From positions 1-7,984 of the forward strand of contig JAFXRA010000084.1 of the NCBI GenBank assembly GCA_017526725.1: a DNA stretch of 7,984 bases. Reading direction: 5' to 3'. Each line of letters begins with the position of its first letter. The stretch's first letter is position 1. A program made the position numbers and the translations under genes. The stretch comes from Candidatus Rifleibacteriota bacterium (lineage in GTDB: Bacteria > Riflebacteria > Ozemobacteria > Ozemobacterales > Ozemobacteraceae). The notes below the pieces were generated by a model. The model was not told where the DNA came from. It saw only the letters and a list, made by a program, of their open reading frames with translations, and ran no database searches. Below are positions 1 through 4,860 of the stretch, piece after piece.

Positions 1-30
1 AACCCTTCTTTAGCGACAGCGTATAGTAGA

Positions 31-157
31 AGAGCGGACAGTCGCTTGCTCAACCTTATTCTCCACCGCGGTCTCTGATGATTTTTACCTTCGAATAATC
101 TTTGAGGGAACGAGCCTTGTGCGGAGAATAGAAGGTTTCGCGTCTACTGCCCGCTCT
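31..157. repeat. Structured repeat family A, copy 1, with complementary arms
   Basis: A 103 nt core (43-145) is matched at 4607-4709 with only three differences that I can count. The core is enclosed by arms AGAGCGGACAGT (31-42) and ACTGCCCGCTCT (146-157), which are complementary at 11 of 12 positions. Inside, after an internal loop of about 10 nt on each side, a second helix can form between 53-64 (ACCTTATTCTCC) and 123-136 (GGAGAATAGAAGGT, 2 nt bulge). The arms differ in sequence from those of copy 2 apart from the innermost CAGT/ACTG. It may be a structured RNA or a mobile element inserted in a palindrome; I do not recognise the family. The strand of any transcript is unknown. Confidence 0.85.
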
Positions 158-165
158 GTTGCTTT

Positions 166-201
166 ATAGTTTCCCAACGGTCAGAAAATTACCCTATTGC
201 A
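166..201. repeat. Short repeat family C, copy 1
   Basis: This stretch of about 36 bp (ATAGTTTCC followed by GGTCAGAAAATT and TATTGCA) resembles 2793-2829 with a handful of substitutions and one length difference. It lies eight bases after repeat A copy 1. Its function is unknown. Together with copy 2 it brackets the region holding both toxin-antitoxin cassettes. Confidence 0.65.
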
Positions 202-210
202 TAACATTAA

Positions 211-381
211 TTAATATCTTTCGTTTGTAGTCAACTTTTTAAAAATTTCCCTAATCTCTTCTTCTCCTTTTTCTTTATCTATTTTCCCTTCTAAAATTTT
301 TTGTTGGAGATTATCGGCTTTAATTAGTAATTTTTTTTCTTTTTGAGTAAGTTTAACTCCGTTGCTTTCTAATTTTTTCAC
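211..381 (-). CDS. Small charged open frame, possibly a gene remnant
   Basis: Starting from GTG at 381, the minus strand encodes 56 residues ending NERY. The composition is very Lys/Glu-rich, with sequence such as VKKLESNGVKLTQKEKKLL and a predicted helical, possibly coiled-coil character. The frame is open a little further upstream, to a stop near 409, without another usual start. No clear Shine-Dalgarno sequence precedes the GTG. It could be a real small protein or, more likely, the 3' end of a gene whose front has been lost, since the region is full of repeats. I do not recognise the protein, and no function is assigned. Confidence 0.35.
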   Translation of the reverse strand: MKKLESNGVKLTQKEKKLLIKADNLQQKILEGKIDKEKGEEEIREIFKKLTTNERY

Positions 382-480
382 AGAATCTATTTTGCTCTTA
401 ACTCTTAGCTATATTTTAACCGAGTGCAATTCGATACGTTTAGAAATGAGGCTGGATTAATCAGTTTATAAGGTTAAAAA

Positions 481-524
481 ACTTACTATTTCTTTGTTTA
501 ATTTATGTTTTTATAAAGTAAGTA
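481..524. promoter_or_regulatory. Inverted repeat just upstream of the hicAB promoter
   Basis: ACTTACT (481-487) and AGTAAGT (518-524) are exact reverse complements, separated by an AT-rich 30 bp stretch. The right arm ends 2 bp before the -35 box. HicB proteins with a ribbon-helix-helix tail usually repress their own promoter, so this could be an operator. The wide spacing makes this tentative. Confidence 0.3.
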
Positions 525-526
525 TA

Positions 527-555
527 TTGACACAATACAAAAGCGATACTAAAAT
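527..555 (+). promoter_or_regulatory. Sigma-70-type promoter for hicAB
   Basis: A perfect -35 box TTGACA (527-532) is followed after 17 bp by TAAAAT (550-555), a five-of-six match to the -10 consensus. Transcription would start near 562, only a few bases before the HicA reading frame, so the leader is very short. An A-rich run ending in GGGG (574-583) lies in that leader. Confidence 0.75.
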
Positions 556-574
556 TAGTTACAGGTTATAATAA

Positions 575-832
575 AAAAAGGGGCAAAAAGAAAAACTTAT
601 TAAACGATTAAAATCTAAGCCAAGAGATTTTACTTTTGCAGAATTAGAAACTCTTTTGCGTTTTCTTTCTTATGAATTAGATAACAAAGGAAGAACAAGC
701 GGTTCTAGAGTTATGTTTGTTAGTGACAATCATGCTCCTATTTTGTTACATAAGCCTCATAATAGAAAAGAATTGCTTGAATATCAAATAAAACAACTAT
801 TAGCTTTATTAGAACAAGAGGTATTAATATGA
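575..832 (+). CDS. HicA-family mRNA interferase toxin, canonical start codon missing
   Basis: This frame encodes about 85 residues with the layout of the HicA toxin subfamily. LIKRLKSKPRDFTFAELETLL comes first (split here as LIKRLKSKPRDF and TFAELETLL), then TSGSRVMFV, then LLHKPHNRKELLEYQIKQLL near the C-terminus. HicA toxins are small double-stranded-RNA-binding-fold ribonucleases that cleave mRNA. The frame closes at TGA 830-832, overlapping the hicB ATG by two bases, a typical translational coupling. Upstream it is closed by stops at 569 and 572, and no ATG, GTG or TTG occurs before an internal TTG at 656. AAG at 578, one base from ATG, sits where homologues usually start, so start loss is plausible. 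ATT at 599 is an alternative. As in this subfamily, the Gly-Ser-His of classical HicA is replaced by Gly-Ser-Arg. The family call is secure, but activity is doubtful. Confidence 0.8.
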   Translation, partial: KKGQKEKLIKRLKSKPRDFTFAELETLLRFLSYELDNKGRTSGSRVMFVSDNHAPILLHKPHNRKELLEYQIKQLLALLEQEVLI

Positions 833-1164
833 ATAATACAATTGAATATAAAAACTATCTTGGAAGCGTTGAATTTTCTCAAGAAGACAATATCTTTTTT
901 GGGAAAGTGCTTGGAATTAAAGCATTGTTATCTTATGAAGGAACTAACGCAAAAGAATTAGTTGATGATTTTCATTCTGTAATTGATGATTATTTGGAAC
1001 TATGTAAAAATAAAAATATTAAACCAGAAAAAGCATATAAAGGTAGTTTTAATGTAAGAATTCCTGCTGAATTGCATAAAATGGCAGTAATCGGAGCTAT
1101 GTCTCGACAAATCTCATTAAATAGTCTTGTAGAAAATGCCATAAGAAGTTATTTATCCGATTAA
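829..1164 (+). CDS. HicB-family antitoxin
   Basis: This 111-residue protein has the two-part HicB architecture. Residues 1-70 form the partial RNase H-like fold that blocks HicA, including FFGKVLGI, YEGTNAKELVDDFH and the Asp-Tyr-Leu-x-x-Cys segment. Residues 72-110 (FNVRIPAELHKMAV onwards, then SLNSLVENAIRSYL) form a ribbon-helix-helix DNA-binding tail of the Arc/MetJ type. The start is supported by AGAGG (817-821), 7 nt before the ATG, and by the ATGA overlap with hicA. It would neutralise the toxin and repress the operon promoter at 527-555. All expected parts are present, so the antitoxin appears intact even though the toxin lacks an obvious start. Confidence 0.92.
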   Translation: MNNTIEYKNYLGSVEFSQEDNIFFGKVLGIKALLSYEGTNAKELVDDFHSVIDDYLELCKNKNIKPEKAYKGSFNVRIPAELHKMAVIGAMSRQISLNSLVENAIRSYLSD

Positions 1165-1224
1165 TTCAGGCGAAATTACAAGGGTTAAGTTTTAAATCTT
1201 CTTTATAATTTTCCAAAATACCTA

Positions 1225-1407
1225 AGAGGCTGTGCTAAAAACTCGTAATTTGTAGAAAAATCAGTATTAATTTGTTTGTAGCCTACCCATTGTCATAAAC
1301 GTATAGCTTTCAGGGCTAAAGCCCATACGCTATACGTTTTATGACAAATGTGTAGGCAATTAGCACAATCTAATTTGGACTTAGAAATTAGTTCTAGCAC
1401 AGCCTCT
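1225..1407. mobile_element. MITE-like element B, copy 1
   Basis: This 183 bp element is bounded by perfect 13 bp terminal inverted repeats, AGAGGCTGTGCTA (1225-1237) and TAGCACAGCCTCT (1395-1407). It is too short to encode a transposase. Inside is a long nested hairpin: GCCTAC/GTAGGC (1281-1286 with 1352-1357), then 1290-1307 with 1329-1347, capped by GGGCT/AGCCC (1313-1317 with 1320-1324). A second copy is at 2499-2680. The strong similarity continues about 13 bp past the right repeat (CTATTAGATTA), while the left flanks diverge. The terminal sequence looks like insertion-sequence ends, but I cannot assign the family. No clear target duplication is seen. Confidence 0.8.
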
Positions 1408-1417
1408 ATTAGATTAT

Positions 1418-1433
1418 ATGTCCGCCAGGACAT
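1418..1433. repeat. Short perfect hairpin
   Basis: ATGTCC (1418-1423) and GGACAT (1428-1433) are exact reverse complements around GCCA. The hairpin sits 10 bp after element B copy 1 and 42 bp beyond the stop of the HEPN gene, which runs towards it. It lacks a T-run, so it is a weak candidate for a terminator. Confidence 0.6.
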
Positions 1434-1475
1434 CACATCTTTTAGAGATAAGAGATAAAAAAGGAGCTCATCATT

Positions 1476-1892
1476 CTATAACGCTATTTTTTTACTTTTC
1501 AAATAAGTTTTAACAGCTATAAGAAATAATTCTGTGTCTTTAATTAACTGTTCTGTCTCATTTTTATTTATTAAATAAAAATCTTCATAATCGCTATTAT
1601 TTCTAATAATTGAAGCACTTGCTATCATTTTTCCAAAAGATTTATCAAAAATATTAGTTGAAATATAGTATTTATTAAAATAACCAAGAACATTAGAATG
1701 CTTTTTGAAATCAACTTTATCTAAGGCTAATACTGAACGAATTGCATGAAATAAAGCGTAATATAATCTATTGTTAGCAGAAAAATAATCATCATTATCT
1801 TTTGATAATTTAGCTGTTTCTAGCATTTTTAATGATTTTTCAAACAGATATTTAGCGTAATCACTTGAATTATATGATGAATTAGGATTCAT
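1476..1892 (-). CDS. HEPN-domain protein, toxin partner of an MNT/HEPN pair (UPF0332-like)
   Basis: This all-helical protein of 138 residues resembles the UPF0332 group of HEPN proteins. It has ANNRLYYALFHAIRSVLAL, then KKHSNVLGYFNKYY, and the late motif IRNNSDYEDFY. HEPN proteins paired with a minimal nucleotidyltransferase act as RNase toxins, and the partner can inactivate them by adding AMP to a tyrosine. The usual RNase motif Arg-x4-6-His is not seen: Arg is followed by Asn-Asn-Ser-Asp-Tyr, the form typical of this subgroup. I prefer the start at 1892 (MNPNSSYNSS) because GGGA lies nine bases upstream. The longer start at 1910 has no ribosome binding site. The frame overlaps the upstream MNT gene by 11 bp. 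Two copies of element B flank the pair. Confidence 0.85.
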   Translation of the reverse strand: MNPNSSYNSSDYAKYLFEKSLKMLETAKLSKDNDDYFSANNRLYYALFHAIRSVLALDKVDFKKHSNVLGYFNKYYISTNIFDKSFGKMIASASIIRNNSDYEDFYLINKNETEQLIKDTELFLIAVKTYLKSKKIAL

Positions 1893-2244
1893 AAAGATAA
1901 ATCCCATCATTAATTATGTTTTGATAAAAAGGTAGGGAATCTAAACTGTTTTTAAAAAGAGTTTTGTTCTGAATTACAGGAGAAAGCATTATATTTTCTT
2001 TTACAAACACATCTCCAGCATAATCATATACTTTGCTTCTAAATTTTATTATTTCTTCATCTGATAAATCAACCAAAACCATAAGGTCTATGTCTGAACC
2101 TTCTTCTGCTTCATTTCTAGCATAAGAGCCATAGAGAATTACATCATTTAGATGATTACCTAATAAATCATGAAGTTTTGATATAAAAGGTAATAATAAT
2201 GAGTTTAATTCTTCTTTATTTAGTTTTGGCAGTTCGTTTTCCAT
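1882..2244 (-). CDS. Minimal nucleotidyltransferase (MNT), antitoxin partner of the HEPN protein
   Basis: This 120-residue protein is the size of a minimal nucleotidyltransferase domain. It carries the diagnostic signature GSYARNEAEEGSDIDLMV around residues 39-56: Gly-Ser followed by Asp-x-Asp (SDID), the pair that binds the catalytic metal. In type VII toxin-antitoxin systems such proteins transfer AMP from ATP to the partner HEPN toxin. The N-terminal helix PKLNKEELNSLLLPFISKL and the C-terminal segment FYQNIINDGIYLYES fit the family. It is first in a two-gene operon, with its 3' end overlapping the HEPN gene. No Shine-Dalgarno sequence precedes the ATG, and the promoter lies so close that the message is probably leaderless. 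Confidence 0.9.
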   Translation of the reverse strand: MENELPKLNKEELNSLLLPFISKLHDLLGNHLNDVILYGSYARNEAEEGSDIDLMVLVDLSDEEIIKFRSKVYDYAGDVFVKENIMLSPVIQNKTLFKNSLDSLPFYQNIINDGIYLYES

Positions 2245-2250
2245 ATTATA

Positions 2251-2279
2251 ATTTTAACAAGGCAGAATATTTTAGTCAA
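2251..2279 (-). promoter_or_regulatory. Promoter of the MNT/HEPN operon, probably leaderless
   Basis: On the minus strand, -35 TTGACT (2274-2279) is separated by exactly 17 bp from -10 TAAAAT (2251-2256). Only six bases (TATAAT) lie between the -10 box and the ATG at 2244, so transcription should start at or beside the first base of the start codon. The same box types and spacing are seen at hicAB. Confidence 0.65.
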
Positions 2280-2365
2280 ATAGTGGAACAAACAAGCCTT
2301 TTTAGACTTTGTTTTCATTGTAGTTAGTGTCCTAAAGCCCCTTCTTGAGGTTTATTTTTTAAGAT

Positions 2366-2441
2366 GCTCCCCCAAAAGCTTTATGCTTATTGGGGGAGCT
2401 GTCAGCTTGCTGACTGAGGGGGGAGCAAAGCGAAGCTTTGC
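2366..2441. repeat. Three adjacent palindromes in the MNT-to-element B gap
   Basis: Three hairpins follow each other. GCTCCCCCAA (2366-2375) pairs with TTGGGGGAGC (2390-2399) and is extended by AAGC/GCTT. GTCAGC/GCTGAC (2401-2414) has a 2 nt loop. GCAAAGC/GCTTTGC (2425-2441) encloses GAA. The string GGGGGAGCTGTCAGC followed by GCTGACTGAGGGGG resembles an uncharacterised intergenic repeat I have seen in many bacterial genomes. It has no T-run on either strand, so it is not a simple terminator. Confidence 0.7.
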
Positions 2442-2498
2442 GTAGTCTGGGTGGTGACCGAACCAGTGTAACCATTCTTTAGCGTAGCGTATTAAATT

Positions 2499-2680
2499 AG
2501 AGGCTGTGCTAAAACTCATAATTTGATGAAAAATCAGTTTTTATTGTTTTATAGCCTACCCATTGTCATAACCGTATAGCTTTCAGGGCTAAAGCCCATA
2601 CGCTATACTTTTTATGACAAATGTGTAGGCAATTAGCACAATCTAATTTGGACTTAAAAATTAGTTCTAGCACATCCTCT
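2499..2680. mobile_element. MITE-like element B, copy 2
   Basis: This 182 bp copy is in the same orientation as 1225-1407. Its terminal repeats are AGAGGCTGTGCTA (2499-2511) and TAGCACATCCTCT (2668-2680), with one mismatch. The right two-thirds is nearly identical to copy 1, including the GGGCTAAAGCCC cap. The left 50 bp is more diverged. Substitutions in the inner stem (AACCG against CTTTTT) weaken pairing, so this copy looks the more decayed. The two direct copies frame the MNT/HEPN cassette. Confidence 0.8.
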
Positions 2681-2698
2681 ATTAGATTAAATGATGTA

Positions 2699-2789
2699 GC
2701 GCCACTTACGGGCGCCTTATTTTTTATATTCTAGTCCGTGGGCAACCTTGTTGCCCACGGTTATTGAAGTAACGTCCCTTCGGGACGTT
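2699..2789. repeat. Cluster of three hairpins
   Basis: Within about 90 bp lie GCGCC/GGCGC (2699-2703 with 2711-2715), a perfect 11 bp stem CCGTGGGCAAC/GTTGCCCACGG (2736-2746 with 2750-2760), and a perfect 8 bp stem AACGTCCC/GGGACGTT (2771-2778 with 2782-2789) around a TTC loop, followed by TTAATAGTTTT. The stems have unrelated sequences. The last could act as a plus-strand terminator, but no plus-strand gene ends here. Confidence 0.7.
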
Positions 2790-2792
2790 TTA

Positions 2793-2829
2793 ATAGTTTT
2801 CCAAAGGGTCAGAAAATTGGCCTGTTGCA
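2793..2829. repeat. Short repeat family C, copy 2
   Basis: This stretch (ATAGTTTTCC, GGGTCAGAAAATT, CTGTTGCA) corresponds to 166-201 in the same orientation. It starts three bases after the last hairpin of the cluster. The function is unknown. Confidence 0.65.
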
Positions 2830-2838
2830 AACAGAAAT

Positions 2839-2875
2839 GAAAAAAGCCAGTCTAAAACATAGTTTTAGACTGGCT
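2839..2875 (-). terminator. Intrinsic terminator of the secreted SH3 protein gene
   Basis: A perfect 14 bp stem, AGCCAGTCTAAAAC (2845-2858) with GTTTTAGACTGGCT (2862-2875), has a 3 nt loop. On the minus strand it is followed directly by T6 (A-run at 2839-2844). It lies 33 bp beyond the stop codon at 2909 and is correctly oriented for that gene. Confidence 0.92.
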
Positions 2876-2908
2876 ATTAATTTGAGCCAATATATATACC
2901 GTTATTAT

Positions 2909-4480
2909 TTAGTTGGCTAAGTCTTCACCGAGAAATTCGAGAGATACGCATTTACCTTTTTTCATGGTTATTCTGATGCCTTTTGAGTAATGATCTCTTA
3001 AATCATGCCATCTGTAAACGCCATCATTTTTGAATACCATTTCGAAAGGTTTTTCCCAATCTTGGCCAGCTCTTTCTTCCAAGTCTATTCGTTCTTTGGT
3101 TTCATCAAAAGTATGCCATTTTATGCTGGCTAGTTTAGCAGACAAAGCCTTTAAATCTTCCAGACTGCTGCCTACTTTGAAACCTAAGAAATCAACACCA
3201 GGCTTAGTTACTATAAGTTTAACAAAGATATCCGGTGATAATACTCTTTGTACTGGTTCAGATTCTTCTTCGGATTCTTCTTCTTCCTCTTCTTCGTCCG
3301 GGTCTTTTTCTTCTGGTTCTTCTTCTTCATCAGGATCTTTTTCTTCAGGTTCATCCGGTTCATCATCGAAGGTTCCGGTATCGTAAGCTATCTGATATTC
3401 TATACCATCATACATCTGGTGCTTAAGCATATAGGTTCCGATGTATCTTTCTTCTTTTACACTCTTAGGAGCACCCAATCTTAACGGCAATTGAGCAATA
3501 TAATCAAAAGTAGCACCTACTCGTGAAAAAGCACTGAAACAATGAGCATCTGGAGTAACGGATTTGCCGTTTACCCAACCTTCGACGCCTTCAGGAGTTG
3601 TTACTTTAACCCAAGTGTCTTTATCAACTTTCTTAAATTCGCTTATATAAATAGTTTTATTCATAGATAACTTGGTTTTTGCTGAGCCATTAACAGGTTT
3701 ATCTAGAACATTTACATTATCTTCCAAGCAGGCACCTTTTGTAAACATACCTTCTGGAATACTAGGAGAGACAAATTGTTTGAAATCTTCGAAATGAGGG
3801 TAACCTTTATAGTAATGGTTTTCATTCCAACAAATACCATTAACTTTGCCCTTATCAAAATAGACATGCATAGATATAATATTTTCAGATAAAATAAAGG
3901 TAAAATGGGCAACCTTTAAGACATCATAAGATAATTTACCACCATATTTTTTGAAGAATTTATCTTTATCCATACCGAAAATCTTATCACCAACAAGGTT
4001 GTTAACCATTTCCGGGTCTGTAAGAAGTGCGTAATAAACAGTTCTTCCACAAGTGCGGTCTTCAGAACTGCAAGTTATATGTATGACAGCATCTTTCTTA
4101 GCATAAACTTCAACCATTGAGTCACCGGAATTTGCATCTTCTTTAACTGGTTTTCTTAAATTAACCTTTGTCCACTTGCTGGAATCATACTTTTCAATTG
4201 TTCCCATCGCAAATTCATCAATATTATTCAGGAAATTTATGCAAAGTATGAAAGAATCCAATTTCTGGTCGTCGCTACTTGTCCAGGTTTCAACACCAGT
4301 TTCAGTTTCCTGGTCAATATAATATTTAGTGGAGAATTTTGTCTTTTCGGAATATAAAGTATATTTTGTATCACCGACTTTCTTGGTTTCAATGACATTC
4401 TTTTTATCTGCCATTGCAGCACTTAGGGAAAAAACCATAAAACACAAAACCAAAGCGTACATTAAACGATTTTTAAACAT
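2909..4480 (-). CDS. Secreted protein with SH3-like domain and acidic tandem repeat
   Basis: This 523-residue protein has a classic signal peptide: charged MFKNR, a hydrophobic core to residue 18, and a signal peptidase I site AMA|DKK after residue 24. Residues 250-308 (VNVLDKPVNG, WVKVTTPEGVEGWVNG) look like a bacterial SH3 domain, of a type that often binds cell wall or peptides. Around it are modules of the form F-x-x-x-YGG (residues 165-215), LPLRLGAPKS (318-370) and GFKVGSSLEDL (420-520). They recall small alpha-beta repeat domains such as the beta-lactamase-inhibitor-like fold, which is inference only. Residues 371-409 are almost entirely Glu, Asp and Pro. The start is set by AAGGA (4488-4492), 7 nt upstream of the ATG. 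The gene stands alone and ends at a strong terminator. I do not recognise a named family. Confidence 0.88.
   Translation of the reverse strand: MFKNRLMYALVLCFMVFSLSAAMADKKNVIETKKVGDTKYTLYSEKTKFSTKYYIDQETETGVETWTSSDDQKLDSFILCINFLNNIDEFAMGTIEKYDSSKWTKVNLRKPVKEDANSGDSMVEVYAKKDAVIHITCSSEDRTCGRTVYYALLTDPEMVNNLVGDKIFGMDKDKFFKKYGGKLSYDVLKVAHFTFILSENIISMHVYFDKGKVNGICWNENHYYKGYPHFEDFKQFVSPSIPEGMFTKGACLEDNVNVLDKPVNGSAKTKLSMNKTIYISEFKKVDKDTWVKVTTPEGVEGWVNGKSVTPDAHCFSAFSRVGATFDYIAQLPLRLGAPKSVKEERYIGTYMLKHQMYDGIEYQIAYDTGTFDDEPDEPEEKDPDEEEEPEEKDPDEEEEEEESEEESEPVQRVLSPDIFVKLIVTKPGVDFLGFKVGSSLEDLKALSAKLASIKWHTFDETKERIDLEERAGQDWEKPFEMVFKNDGVYRWHDLRDHYSKGIRITMKKGKCVSLEFLGEDLAN
3254..3370 (-). repeat. Acidic repeat inside the secreted protein gene
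   Basis: This stretch encodes residues 371-409, in which the unit EPEEKDPDEEEE occurs twice in a row and then grades into a Glu/Ser run. The DNA of the two units is similar but not identical: GTCCGGGTC in one matches ATCAGGATC in the other. The duplication is therefore not brand new, or it has been kept under selection for acidity. Confidence 0.8.
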
Positions 4481-4592
4481 TTTTTGTTCCTTAAATAATA
4501 TATTCTTTTACTACTAATTAGAATTTATACAACATATTATTAGATTTTACTATATTTATTCCTCAAGGCCCTAATAAACAATAATTACTAAA

Positions 4593-4723
4593 ATAATAAT
4601 GACAGTTGCTTGCTCAACCTTATTCTCCTCCGCGGTCTCTGTTGATTTTTACCTTCGAATAATCTTTGAGGGAACGAGCCTTGTGCGGAGAATAGAAGGT
4701 TTCGCGTCTACTGTCATTATTAT
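4593..4723. repeat. Structured repeat family A, copy 2, in the divergent promoter region
   Basis: The arms ATAATAATGACAGT (4593-4606) and ACTGTCATTATTAT (4710-4723) are perfectly complementary over 14 bp. They enclose a 103 nt core nearly identical to 43-145. The second helix forms between 4617-4628 and 4687-4700. The copy fills a third of the 380 bp gap between two divergent genes and lies upstream of both. No start codon or convincing coding frame fits the core. It could be a small RNA gene or an inserted element. Confidence 0.85.
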
Positions 4724-4860
4724 GAATTTAGTAACTATGAAAGCCTTATTAATAAAAGAAAAAGTTTATGTTTGCCTTAATCAAGCCTCAAATAAACAAA
4801 AACGTAAGTTTTTCTTGATAGATTATTGCCATAAAATTCGGATAATGATAAGCTTTGCTT

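Noticed and set aside
1225..2680. A CRISPR array formed by the repeats
   Set aside because: There are only two copies of a 183 bp element more than 1 kb apart, with no regular spacers and no cas genes.
2839..2875. The long stem as a plus-strand regulatory RNA
   Set aside because: The T-run is on the minus-strand side and the position fits a terminator for the gene ending at 2909.
3030..3484. Several plus-strand open frames rich in Ser or Phe opposite the secreted protein gene
   Set aside because: They are mirror images of the Glu/Asp-rich codons of the minus-strand gene and have no start signals of their own.
4593..4723. Repeat A as an integron attC site
   Set aside because: attC sites have conserved short core sites and variable loops. 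Here the interior is conserved and the arms vary, and no integrase or cassette array is seen.
4815..4854. A promoter for the Tim44/TerB gene
   Set aside because: TTGATA and TTGCCA boxes are present, but no good -10 box follows at a normal distance, so I do not list it.
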